Assembly (NCBI GenBank): GCA_049999765.1
Contig: JBNGIQ010009488.1
Span: 575,301 to 639,300, forward strand
DNA from: Phaeoceros laevis
Lineage: Eukaryota; Anthocerotophyta; Anthocerotopsida; Notothyladales
Direction: 5' to 3'
Length of the DNA: 64,000 bases
Part shown: positions 10,030 through 21,400 of the stretch, one piece after another
How the letters are laid out: every line of letters starts with the position of its first letter
Numbering within the stretch: position 1 is the first letter of the stretch
Position numbers and translations under genes: made by a program
The notes under the pieces: model-generated
Seen by the model: only the letters and a program-made list of their open reading frames with translations
What the model was told of the DNA's origin: nothing
The model's database searches: none

Positions 10030-13000
10030 ATGAAGCCACTGCAGGTCGGAGCCAAGTTGGCCCTCCTTACCCTCTTCACGCTGCTGGTGTTCTACATTGG
10101 CAGACCAGTTTACTGGGAGGCTCTGGCCAAGTGGAGGCATCAGGCGGTTCCGCCACAAGAACCTGTTGTAGTCTCAGGTATGTCCAGTGGCTGCCTTGAG
10201 CGGTCCAGTGCCTAATAGCCTGAATTTTTTGCGACAATTGATTTGACTGACCACTTCATTCATTCTGGGCTCGGTTGGACAAGGCGTCCCTCGAGATGAC
10301 GTGCGACCCAACACAGCTGATCTGGTTACGGGAAGTGCTCCTGTCAAGACGTTGGAGGAGGATGCAGACCCTGAAAACCTCAATCTCTCACCACCGGATG
10401 AATCATCCACAACGGACGCTGATGATGCACCGAAAGTGGAGGATGAGCCGGGACCTCAGCTGAGAGAGAATTTGGGGGCAGAGGAGGCTGTTTCACCAGG
10501 CGCATCTCTGCATGAGCTGTTGAGAAAGCCTATTTGGGAAGCTCCTCCTCCGGGGACTCAAGTCCCTGCTAAAGAGGATTTCCGTTTGACCAAGGAAATG
10601 ACCGACTTCAGAGCCGATAGAAATGTGATTGTTGTGACCTTTTCCAATCATGCATTCATGGACTTCGTCCTTAACTGGGTGAAGCACTTAACTGACTCGA
10701 ACGTGTTCAACATCCTTGTAGGTACAAATTGGCACCCCCTTACATATATTGCTTTGTTTTCTTCAGTAGTTACAGGCAGGCATGGAGTAGCCCTGACCGC
10801 ACAAGAACCTAGCAAATAGTGTCCTGTGCCTGTGCTTAAGAATGCATAGTTAGCAATCTTAGGATCTTTCTTTTTCAGGTTTTTGTCCGGAACAATGGCT
10901 TGACAAACCTGGTGGGAGGCAGTAGCCTGATTGAGTTTTGTTGAGAAAGTTAGAAGAGAAAGCTGGAAGAGAAAGCTGTGCCATGCCAATAGGACTGAGA
11001 TAGGCTCTTATCAAGGAGGGATGCATTAATTTGTTCAGTGGTTTGAATGAAGGTGCCATGGACGACAAGATACTGGACGCTCTTTTCTGGAAAGGTGTCC
11101 CTGTTTTCAACATGGAGAGTAACATGAATATTGTGGATGTGGGCTGGGGCAGTCCGACATTTCACGCAATGGGCCGAGAGAAAGTCTTTTTGGTGAACAA
11201 GTTTTTATCTTTCGGCTTTGAGCTACTTATGTGCGACACGGACATGGTCTGGTTGCAGGTATTTCTCAGGGTGTAGATGCTAATTCTGCCTGGAAGCTAA
11301 TTTGCGTGCATAATATTATGGAAGGATGCTCACATACAGCTTCTCTTCCCAGAATCCTCTGCCCTATATTGCACGCTTCCCAGATGCAGATGTGTTGACC
11401 TCCAGCGATGAAGTGGCCAGCACTGTAGAAGATGATCGACTGGAGATCTGGGATAAAAGTAAGTTACTCTACTTCTCATCTACTTCTTGCTGTGAGAGTC
11501 AGGAGGTAGCTTGGAAAATGCTCGTTGGAGATCTGTCAATCCTTATCTGGGACTGGAGGGAGGAGGACTTCAGAGCTCCAAGGCTATTGTGGGGACGTCT
11601 TGTGGACTGAATTGACAGTGACAGTTACATCTTCTTCGCCATGTTTCTTGCAGCTTGGGGTGCATACAACATTGGCATTGTGCATTGGCGTCCAACAGCA
11701 GCAGCTAAAGCCATGGCGCTTGAATGGCAAACTACACTTGTGGCGGATGACAAGATATGGGATCAAAACAAGTTCAATGAGTTGATGATAAAGAAAAAGG
11801 GTCCTAGTGTTGACAAGGACAGTGGGCTATTTTATGCATACGATGGGGAACTAAAACTTGGGATCCTTCCTGTTAGCATCTTTTGCAGTGGCCACACGTA
11901 CTTCATCCAGGTAAGCAAAACTCATGCAACCAACCTTGTTTCAATGAATTACTCTGTTCTGGGTTGTCACCATTTGTTGAGTCAGACGTGCTGTGCTCGT
12001 TGACACAGTTGGTGACTCATACTGCAAAAGCTATATGCAGTATTACCTTGGCTGCACACTGAAAGTCAAGCCTACATTAGGTTTTTTTGAGACAACAACC
12101 CCTTGTTGCTAACAAGGTGTTGGTCTGATTTCAGGCTTTACCAGATAAACTGGGTTTGAAACCATATGCAGTGCATACAACATTCCAGTATGCTGGAACA
12201 CCAGGCAAGCGGCATCGACTGCGTGAAGCAAGACTCTTCTATGATGAACCAGCTTACTATGATGCTCCAGGTCCTCCTCCAGTGCATGTTATCTCCTTAT
12301 AAGAATCCATTGCTACTTCAATAGTACCTGCTTATCATAAGATGTCTGAACTGGAGACACTTCTGCAAAATGGACTTCAGGTTGGGCGTTTTTCTTGTTT
12401 GCTCCGATTGGAAGTGATGTTTGCGGACAAGTGACTCCTTAGTCCAAGCACCCTGTCACACGCTAACAACATGAAAATGTGCAGGTGGATTTTTAAAATA
12501 CTCGCCCCATATACCTGATGAGCTTTTGCGTTATGGAAAGCACACCGTGGAAAGCCACTTCAATCTGGTCAACTATCAAGTAAGTCTGGTACAGGTCCTT
12601 GTCTGGATGGGTTTTATGTAAGAACATGGCTTCGAGTTCTAGGACGAAGCTGTAGCAGGACTCTGAGAACTAGACCTTTCACCTGATTTTTCAGCTGGTG
12701 CAAATTCGAACTGCGCTTGCTATAGCATCAATCCTCAAGCGTGTGCTGGTACGCTTTCTTGGCCTAGATGCTTTGGCAGCAGGAGAAGCTTGAGGGAGAT
12801 TCTGGCTATGAATTTAATTGATGATGGTGATGCAGGTGATGCCCAAAATCTTCTGCAGATTAGACCGTTTATGGTTTGGACATCCAGGTGTGCTTCCCAA
12901 TACGAAAACTAGTCAACCTTTCAAATGCCCCATGGATCACATCCTTGAGGTAGGCTCACGCTCGTTCTGTTACAGCTGGATCTTTGAAAATTTGACCTAC

Positions 13001-13788
13001 GGTAGTCCCTTCTGCTACTTTGCACTATAATTCATAGTGTTTTCCCCAGATCAATAATATGCTCAAGGACTTTCCGGAGGAAGAATTTGGATCACCAATC
13101 CAGTTCCGCGAGTATTCATTCCTGCACAACCACAGGATTCCGAAGGAGGTATTTGACAATTGGCCAACCTGGATAACTTCCGTGTGAAATGGTCACTGTT
13201 GATGTGAATTACACGTTGAGGTGTGCAGGTGAAAACATCAGTTTTGCACGTAGAGGTCTGTGACAAGGGGTCGGATGAATGTGTTGAGAAGCTCACAAAC
13301 TCGAAGCAGAAGCAGTTGGTGCTTTTTAGAAATAGTACAGAAACTCAGGTGAGCTGAGTGCTGCATCCTTCAACCTGACAGTTTCTGTTTTGCACCTCTA
13401 CACATGTTGCTTTATGTGCGCTTGCACTCGCCTTATGTCTCTGGTTTACAGATCAAGCAAGCATTCGAGCCTTACAAGAGCGTCAAAGTATTTGACTTTG
13501 CATCCATCGACCATGCGTTTGTCGGGTTCAAAGGCCAGGTAGCACGTTATGCCGCAATTAGTGCCGCAATTATTGCAGATGCTTGCGTTGCAACTTATTT
13601 TGCTGGACATTTCACTGCAGATTAAACAGAATAAATTCAGGAGAAGACTGAATGAGTACACTGGGATATGGTGTTGCGTTGAGAATGCAAATCCCGGGCA
13701 CATATACTATGACTTCTTCTGGGACTTCAAGACAGACTGGAGGCCTCTGCCACCAAAGACCAGAGAAGATGATCATCGTCCCCTGTAG
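10030..13788 (+). CDS. XEG113: Extensin beta-1,2-arabinosyltransferase, XEG113 orthologue (GT77)
   Basis: A Golgi type II glycosyltransferase that adds an arabinose to hydroxyproline-linked arabinan on extensins. Thirteen exons join in phase: 10030-10177, 10284-10721, 11053-11258, 11353-11458, 11654-11910, 12135-12270, 12485-12579, 12695-12748, 12835-12950, 13050-13148, 13229-13348, 13452-~13538 and 13621-13788. The N terminus has one signal-anchor helix (LALLTLFTLLVFYIG). The nucleotide-diphospho-sugar transferase domain has VDVGWGSPTFHAMGREK, the DxD-type CDTDMVW, NPLPYIARFPDADVLTSSD and GAYNIGIVHWRP. The XEG113-specific C-terminal half follows (PYAVHTTFQYAGTPGKRHRL, CRLDRLWFGHPG, GIWCC...PGHIYYDFFWD), ending in DDHRPL. 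The stem (exon 2) is acidic and poorly conserved. The first ATG in frame with the anchor is at 10030. Family match is strong over the whole length. Confidence 0.94.
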
Positions 13789-14368
13789 CCTTCGTCGGCT
13801 GCCGCTCGCTACAAGATGTTACCTATTTCTAGATGCTATCGCATTCTTCTCCATGTGGTAACTCGGCCTTTGTTAATAATTTACGCCCCAGCTGACCAGC
13901 TCCCTAATAATACGTATGCCACTACTAGGCCCAATCCAGTTGGAGAAGGGCGCTCATGTCAGAGAAGCGTCACGAACCGTGGAATGTCTAGCGCAAGGCA
14001 AAGCACCACATATCCTTCAATGACTTAGCCGGAGACTGGCCTTTTCACACAAGAGACCCAGAGCGGGCCCGAGGTGTTTAACAGAGGAAGGAAGGTGAAG
14101 AACTGGAGGAAGGTACATGGAAGGGGAAGGGAACGTCGTAGGAAGGAAGGAGGGACTTCATGAGAATGAGAGGAACATCAAAGGCCAAATTATTACGGTG
14201 TATTTCCCAACAGTGTGGGTCTACAAAAATCATGTCACGCGTATGAGACTACACAAAGCATGCCACGCGTGGTACTTCTAGAGGTTTCTTCACAAAGTTG
14301 TTGTACAACGCCTCGGTACATGTATCTTGTCTCAGCTCAGTCGCACCAGAGCATTCCGCGTCTCCAGG
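13789..14368. other. Intergenic between XEG113 and the dienelactone hydrolase
   Basis: 3' UTR and promoter sequence. A purine-rich stretch (about 14088-14160, ggaagg-type) and a short repeated atg(c/t)cacgcgt motif at about 14230 and 14262 are the only structures seen. Confidence 0.6.
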
Positions 14369-15627
14369 ATGGCTGCAGGCTTGACAGATGCATGTTGCGC
14401 GGCACCCCCGCCCGCCAGCCACGATGAGGAGGGCAAGGAGGAACACATTCTCGGCCTTGACATTTATGTAACTGGCCCTGCTTCCGCCACGAAAGCAGTC
14501 ATTTTCGCTCCCGATATTTTTGGTAGGCACCTGAGAGTTTCCCCTGTGTGATGCGCGTTGCATTATGAGGGCTCCTCTTTGGGCCAGTTGGTGTTGCTGA
14601 CTCTCCTTTATCGTGTGGCCTGCTGCAATGTTTCAGGCTGGAAAGCTCCGCTTCTAAGGTGCGCCTATTGATGCTCAGGGCGAGGGATAGTTGGAGCCCC
14701 TTGTTCTGCTCGTATGCACCCTGACTGATCTTCCATTCCGCTGGATTTGCGCAGGAAACTTGCGGACAAGGTTGCAAGCAAAGGTTACTTGGTACTGACG
14801 CCTGATTACTTCAAAGGTGATGCTTTTAAGGACGATGCTGACTTATCGGAAATCGGAAATTGGCTTCAGGGCTACCACCCGGTAACGTTATTTACCTCCT
14901 GCCGTCAAGGAATGCGAAAGGAAGAGTCTCAAGGATCCATGGATTTTGATTGCAGACAAAGTATGTGGATGTCACACTTGAGCTGATCGAGTACTTGAAG
15001 AAGACTAAGGGTGTGGCAGATGTGGGTATCTCTGGTTTCTGCTGGGGAGGTACCACCACAAGGCGGATCCTGCAGTTCAGTTGGTCATCACATTTGCGAT
15101 CGAAGACTGTCTCTGCTGTCCCCTCATAGTCATCCGTGTGCGTCGCAGGTAAGCTGGCGTTTGGAGTGGGTGCAAGTCCAGACCACCCGGCCAAAACACT
15201 GGTTCTGCTGCATCCTTCCTTAATCGGCCCAAAGGACTTTGAAGGTGAGCATTTCCGTGACACTGCCATTGGGAGCCGGCCCTCATCCAATGGCCTCGAT
15301 GCATATGACATCATGTCCTTGTCTGCTCAACACAGATGTCAAGGTACCTGTAGCAATCCTAGCGGCCGAGTCGGATAGAGTCGACAAATTTCAGTCGTTA
15401 ATCGATCAGCGGAAGGAGGTGGGTTTGAAAGTATTACTGTCACTGTCGCTTCGGCCGACTTGGCCCGAGTCTGACGAAGGAGTGTACAGGAAGTGGGATT
15501 TTTTGTGAAGATTTTCAAGCAGCAACATGGCTGGACGGTGCGTTACAACCCATCAAATGAGGAAGAAGTGAAGGCGGCTGAGGAAGCACACTCTATTATG
15601 CTGGACTGGTACAGTAAACAGCTTTGA
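14369..15627 (+). CDS. Dienelactone hydrolase family protein (alpha/beta hydrolase)
   Basis: A cytosolic alpha/beta hydrolase of the DLH (carboxymethylenebutenolidase-like) family. Seven exons join in phase: 14369-14522, 14637-14658 (a 22-nt microexon), 14755-14881, 14956-15049, 15149-15244, 15336-15418 and 15490-15627. The catalytic elements are visible: a Cys nucleophile elbow GFCWGG, Asp in AAESDRVD, and His in QQHGWTVRYN. Upstream are the oxyanion-side APDIFG and the LTPDYFKGD loop. The predicted length, about 235 residues, is normal for plant homologues, whose substrates are mostly unknown. Skipping the microexon would break the frame (154 nt before, 22 nt within), and its product GWKAPLLR fills the gap normally occupied by a short segment before RKLADKVA. 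The gene lies downstream of XEG113 on the same strand, with no obvious functional link. Confidence 0.92.
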
Positions 15628-16017
15628 GGCAGATTCTAAGGACTCGCGCCTTGTGACAGAACTTGATATCTGGAGTGTATGCTAAGTATCTTGTAAGCTG
15701 CCAGTAGAGGTGTCCACTGATTATGCCAGAAGGTCTAGGTAGGACTGCTCCATGCGGGTCTTAGATGTGAGAACCTACCCATCTACACAATCAGGCTTCC
15801 AGAAAGCCGCGACGCCTGATTGTGTTAGTTTGGACTGACTATCAACTTGCACAAACAGCTCTGAGCATACCAATTTGAGCATACCAGTTTGAGCATACCA
15901 GTTCGCAATGCGCACACTGGTAGTACCGAATACTTGCGTGTGAATTTTGAATCTGTCGGAATCAATGTGCAAGACAGCGATGAGATGCTGTTCACTGCAG
16001 TTGGCCTACATACGCAG
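15628..16017. other. Intergenic with hairpin and 14-bp tandem repeat
   Basis: The convergent spacer between the hydrolase and the coiled-coil gene. A perfect 11-bp inverted repeat (cacaatcaggc 15786-15796 and gcctgattgtg 15814-15824, 17-nt loop) could form a stem-loop. Three 14-bp units (gagcataccagttt type) follow at 15863-15904. It could be 3'-end sequence of either gene or a remnant of a small element. Confidence 0.6.
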
Positions 16018-17497
16018 TCAAGTCAGCTTTCGCGACTTCGATCTTTCAACTTCCTCATCTGCATCTCTAAATTTCTGTTTACCGTAAGCTTCCTTCCATT
16101 CCACTTCTGTACTTCTACACCTCCTTACCACACTGCATTGCTCTCGATCTGAGACAAGTGCCCTCCTGTCATCAGCCGAGCTGTATTTGCGCTGCCTGAT
16201 GGGCTCGTCGAATATATTGTGCGCATCGTTGCACCTTTGCTCGTCAAATCTAACCCTAAACTCTCTCACATAGCCAGGTTGGCAGCTGGAGCGGTGTTCG
16301 CTGGAGATATACCCGGACTCCCTTGCTTTCCCAGTGGCTGGTGGAAGCTCGTCCTTAGTTAGTTGCCCGTCAAAGCGACCTGAATCAGAATGGTGTTCCC
16401 TCCCTGGGGCATTCGAATCTGTGTGGCGCTGGATACCCACAGAATGGCTCCTTGACCGGCTTTTCTCATGACTAGCAGGTGTGCGAGACTTTGCGGATTT
16501 TATTCGTTCATTTCTGCAGTGATGAATGAAACGCCTGGTCATCACAGGGAAACGAACAAGTGTTGGGGGCCAAGCATGAGTAATACAAACGGGCAGGAAA
16601 GACTTACTCTTCACGCAGTTCTTTGATGTTCCTGTCTTTCCTGGCAATCTCTAGCTGAGCGGTCTGCGGCAAGCAACACAATCCACTACCACTGGCTTTA
16701 CACAGGCCACCACTGCTCTTGCGCCTGCTAAGCAGTGAACAATGGTCCTATAACATGGGGAAAGGATGGCCATCAACTATCTCAGCCTACTGTATAAAGT
16801 TCAGCTGTCTGAAGGTAAACCTACAATTCGCAGGGAGCATACCTTGAAGAGGCAGGAGATGTTCCTAACCAGCACCGATTTTTCCTGCTGCAATGCCTCG
16901 TTCTGTTCAGCCATAACGGGGAGATTAGGGGAACCTCTTCCAGCAGCAGAAATGCTCAACAGCTGTTCTGTAACAGATAGTTGTCTGCGAAGATAGAGAT
17001 GAGATAGTTGTCTGCGAAGATAGAGATGGGCTCCGTTTGAGGAGTGGAGAAAAGCGAGAATCTTGCCTGCCGTTGAAGGTCATTCAGACTTGCTTCCATG
17101 TCCTTGTCACGTTTGGCCAATCTATCCAGACGTTCCTCCATCTGCAAAGCCCAGAGCGAGCGCAACGCAATTTCAATGGCTGAGCAGGAATTCAGGCACG
17201 AGAATTACAGGGTCATTCCCGCCTAGATTTTCCACGTTCCATTCGGTAATACCTCCTGGATCGATGTCCGCAGCAGCTGCCTTCCGCCCCCCACATCTGC
17301 GTACAGGTCCTCATAGAGAGTGTCGACATCCTCAAGTAGGTCTTGCAACTCCTCATCAGCTGCTTTCCAGGACGGACAGGAAGAAAGTTGAGCGACGTCA
17401 GCCTCAAGTCCGGACATCTTTCCCTTTCACTGCTTGTGTAGCTATTTGACCAGGAGAAAGTACATACGAGGTTCGCAAGGTATGTCTCACCAGCCAT
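16018..17497 (-). CDS. Coiled-coil protein of unknown function
   Basis: I do not recognise this gene. Six exons are suggested: about 17497-17468 (MAGETYLANL), 17417-17255, 17143-17072, about 16980-16845, 16655-16611, and 16526-16018 (stop). The first exons are acidic and helical (DEELQDLLEDVDTLYEDLY, MEERLDRLAKRDKDMEASLN), as in coiled coils. The middle part has a Glu/Gln-rich helix (AEQNEALQQEKSVLV, LEIARKDRNIKELREE). The last exon is basic and Ser/Arg-rich, probably disordered, ending in EEVERSKSRKLT. The donor after LNDLQRQ looks like a GC-AG site (caggcaag). A 27-bp tandem duplication at 16976-17029 doubles the candidate acceptor of the next exon, so that junction is uncertain. The layout would suit a scaffold or cytoskeletal protein, but that is a guess. 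Confidence 0.65.
16976..17029 (-). repeat. 27-bp tandem duplication over a splice acceptor
   Basis: Two copies (16976-17002 and 17003-17029), identical over at least 25 bases. Read on the minus strand, each contains a pyrimidine tract and ttcgcag, a good 3' splice site. The period of 27 keeps frame, so use of either site would differ by nine codons. Confidence 0.85.
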
Positions 17498-18407
17498 CTT
17501 TGAAGACCCTCGAACAAAACCAAAAAATGGTGCAAGGCTAAGAATCCAGCCTTACAGTCCTAATGCACATAGCTGTGAAGAATTGAACACTGCTAGCAAT
17601 GGCCAAAACCACCATACAGTCGCCATACCGCACCTCCCCGCAGTATGCACGGGAGCCGGAACACCGGCAGCAACAAATCAGTAGATCAATGCGGAGATCC
17701 GAGTGGACGGCCAGTCTTCACTTTTCCCGCCAACTCTGCCTGCGCCTGATCGACGGTTGGACTGTCCAGAAGTAAAGCTAGAGAGAGAGAGAGGGGGGGG
17801 AGAGAGAAGGGGGGAGAGAGAGAGAGAGAGAGAGATATGCAGCGAAAGAAGGGAACACACCAAACACCGAACTCTTCCCCCGTTGCCAGAAACGCACGTA
17901 CCACAAGTCCACAAGTTAGGCTCACACGGATCAACTCACATCAGAATACCTCACATGTACCTTCACAGCGTTGTTTGAGGCATGTCATTGTGCAGATTGC
18001 AGGCCTCCAAGTGTGTGGAAGTTCAAGGATACTATCTTATTTTTCGCAGGTGATCGCCTTGACGCTCATTCATCACTGGGTTTTTCAATTATCCAGGTGC
18101 AGCCAGGACGTCCGCAGATGAAGGCAGGCGGCCCTAGCAGGGAAGTTTTTGCTCGTAAGGGATCAGGAGGAGGCTGCAATGCAGGCATGATGAGAATTGG
18201 CTCTACTGTTCACAATCACGTCTCTATGGGATCCACGGCTACAATCTACCCGCATGAAGCCAACAGGAAATCGAACTGGGATGACTTCTCTGCGCCCATG
18301 ATGCAGATCTACCTCACCGGTAGTGCGGCTCAGCCAAGTTGTGGGTTTGCAGCAGCTTCTGTACTGCTCTCTTGCTGCTGTTTGGATTGTGGCAGTTTTA
18401 CTCAACG
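17498..18407. other. Intergenic, coiled-coil gene to PPR gene
   Basis: It contains a GA-rich microsatellite and the upstream region of the PPR gene. The open frame runs about 70 bp upstream of the chosen PPR start without another ATG. No further gene is seen. Confidence 0.55.
17779..17835 (+). repeat. (GA)n microsatellite with G-runs
   Basis: Mostly ga dinucleotides broken by two G-runs, ending in a (ga)10-like tract. In plants such tracts often sit in promoters and can bind GAGA-binding BBR/BPC proteins. It lies in the divergent spacer between the coiled-coil gene and the PPR gene. Confidence 0.9.
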
Positions 18408-21400
18408 ATGGAGGGACTGGTACGTGCCATGCGCTTCATCACTGTTTCTAGCTGGAAGTACCAGTATGGTTGCGTTGTTCCGTTTCTTGCAAGAAGCTGC
18501 TCGGAACCTGGTGGCAGGCATCAAACAAGGCAGAGAACGGTTTCGGGGCACTCCCTCCCAAACCCATCAAAATGGTGGGACAGTAGGCGCGATAAGTTAC
18601 CTTCTGATCAGCTAGTCCAGAGGTTTGTTGACTGTCGAACTCCCTCTGAGCAGGGGCAGATGGGAAAGGCGCTGGATGTCCTATTGCACATGGACCAACA
18701 AGACACTTTTAGCTTGGTGAAGGCATATAAGTCTCTTTTGCACATTTGCATGAAGAAGAATGACTTGGCTCAAGCTAAGCAAGTGTACGCCCATCTGGCC
18801 CAACATGGGACGGAGTCCACCACATTCCTCGGTGACTACGTCGTTAGCACATTTGTGAAGTGCGGTAGACTCGACGATGCACTCCAGGTATTCAACAGGA
18901 TGCCACGCCTTAGTGTTTCCTCGTGGACATCCATGATATCTGGATACACTATGTCTGGGCGGGGTCACGAGGCCTTGGAAATGTACCAGCGGATGAAAGG
19001 AGAAGGGGTGAATCCAGACAAGTACACGTATATCAGCTTGCTCAAAGCTTGTGGAAACATAGCCGATCTGGAAGAGGGCAGGCGTATTCATGCAGAAGTT
19101 GTGAAGCACAGGCAGGAAGCTGATTTGTTTGTGCGCACATGTCTGGTGGACATGTACGGGAAGTGTGGGAGCATTGTGGACGCACAGGACTTGTTTAATG
19201 AGTTTGTCGAATGGGATGTGGTGGCATGGAATGCCCTGCTTGCCGCTTATGCTCACCTGGGCCAAGGAGAGAAAGCTTTAAAGCTGTACGAACAAATGCT
19301 GGAGGAAGGCATCAGCCCAAATGTTCGCACCTTTGTGAGCATGCTCCAAGCATGGGGAGTGTGTGCAGAGCAGGAAGACGAAGTCTTCGTGGATGTGCAG
19401 TGCATGAACTTACAAAAGGCAAAGGTCCTGCACAGTATTGCCAGGAGGAAGGGCCTGGATTCAAATGTTTTTATCGCCAATACCCTGATTGCTTTGTATG
19501 GAAGGTGCAGGAGCATTGTAGATGCACAGAACGTTTTTGATGGGTTGCTCCATCGGAATGTTGTTTCATGGAATTCCATTCTGGCAGCATATGCACAGCA
19601 GGGTCTGGCCATGAGTGCCTTGCAACTGTATGAACAGATGCAGCATGAAGGCGTTGTCCCAAACAATCGCACTTATAGCACGCTCATTAGGGTACATGGG
19701 AAGTGTGGTAACAGTGAAGTAGCACGGAGTATCTTTGATGGGTTGCCTAATCGGAATGTGACTGAATGGAATGCCATGCTTGCAGCATATGCAAGTCTGG
19801 GCCAAGGAGAGAAGGCTTTGGAGTTTTACTTTCAAATGCAAGAGCAACAGGTGAGTCCAGATGGTTGGACCTTGGTGACTGCCCTCCAAGCATGTGGCAT
19901 TTGCTCGGACAGGGAAGCTGATGCTGTTGTGGATGGGAAACGTATCAAAGTAGAGTCCCTGGCAAAGGTGAAGACAGTACATGCTGACGCTCGGAAGAAG
20001 TCTTATGATTCAGATGCTTTTGTCAGTAGAACCCTTGTCAGTGTGTATGGAAAGTGTGGGAGCATACTGGATGTGTTGGCTCTGTTTGATGGCCTGTCTG
20101 ATCGGAATGTACTGTCATACAATGCGATCCTTGCAGCATGTGACGAGCAGCTGCAAAGTGAAAAGGCATTGCAGCTTTATGAACAAATGCTGGAAGAAGG
20201 GATAAGTCCAGATGTGCGAACCCTTGTCAGTGCGCTTCAAGCCTGCAGCAACCTTGCAGACAAGGAAACAGACATTCCTGTGAATGGGCAAGCAATCAAG
20301 ATACAATCCCTGCATTGGGGATTGGCAATACATGAGCATGCTCAAAGAAAAGGATACAGCTCAAATGTATATGTGGGAAGCACCCTTGTCGGTATGTATG
20401 GAAGATGTGGATGCATTTTGCATGCAGAGTTTGTGTTTGATCGCTTATCCTTTAGGAGTGTGGTCTCCTGGAATGGGATGATTGCTGCTTATGTTCAACA
20501 GGAGCAAGCAGAAAAAGCATTTCAGCTGTATGAGAAAGTGCAGAAGGAAGGGGTGTCCTTGGATGCTAGGACTTTTGTGAGCTCTCTGCAAGCATGCCGC
20601 AGGCTTGCAGAGAAGGAAGCAGGTACTTTTGTGAGTATAATAGCCACGAAAGTGATGTCCTTAACAGTGGGGAAGACTCTGCATGTTGAAGCTCGAAGAA
20701 GGGGTTTTGATTCAGATGTCTTTGTTGGTAACACCTTAATTAGTCTGTATGGGAAGTGTGGGAGCATACTCGATGCTCAGAATGTGTTTTACGCTCTGCT
20801 CCAACGTGACGTGGTATCGTGGAATGCCATGCTTACAGCTTATGTTGAACAGCGTCTAGCAGAGAAAGCGCTAATGCTTTATGAACATATGCGAGAGCAG
20901 GGTGTGAACCCAAATGCGCAGACCTTTCTAAGCTCTCTGCAAGCATGTGGTATTCTTGCAGACGACGAAGGGGATGTTATTGTCAGTGGGCAATCCACCA
21001 AAGTCCGGGCTCTGAAAATAGGAAAAGCAATCCATGCTGAAGCACTGATGATGGGCTACGACTTAGATCTATTTGTCGGCAACAACCTTGTTCATTTGTA
21101 TGGGAAATGTGGAAGCATTGCAGATGCACGAATTATGTTTGATAGGCTCTCCCAGCTTGATGTAGTGGCATGGACATCAATGCTAACAGCGTATTTTGAG
21201 CAAGGTAAAGCTGCAGAGGGTTTGCAGCTTTATGAACAGATGTGGGAGGCAGGGCTGTATCCAGATGAGATTTCTTTACTCTGCATCTTGCAAGCTTGCG
21301 GCAGTACTGGTAACTTGGGCATCTTGAAAGAGATGCATTGCACGCTTGTGGCTACTAGGAACACGTTAAGTCCGGTTTTGGCAAGCACTCTCATTAGTGC

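Noticed and set aside
9348-10079. 243-codon minus frame with CTD repeats in the GEM/XEG113 promoter
   Set aside because: The repeats are only the translation of the 9-bp array; it overlaps the start of both real genes and has no domain.
16018-16526. SR splicing factor
   Set aside because: Ser/Arg-rich but no RRM and few true RS dipeptides; better described as a disordered tail of a coiled-coil protein.
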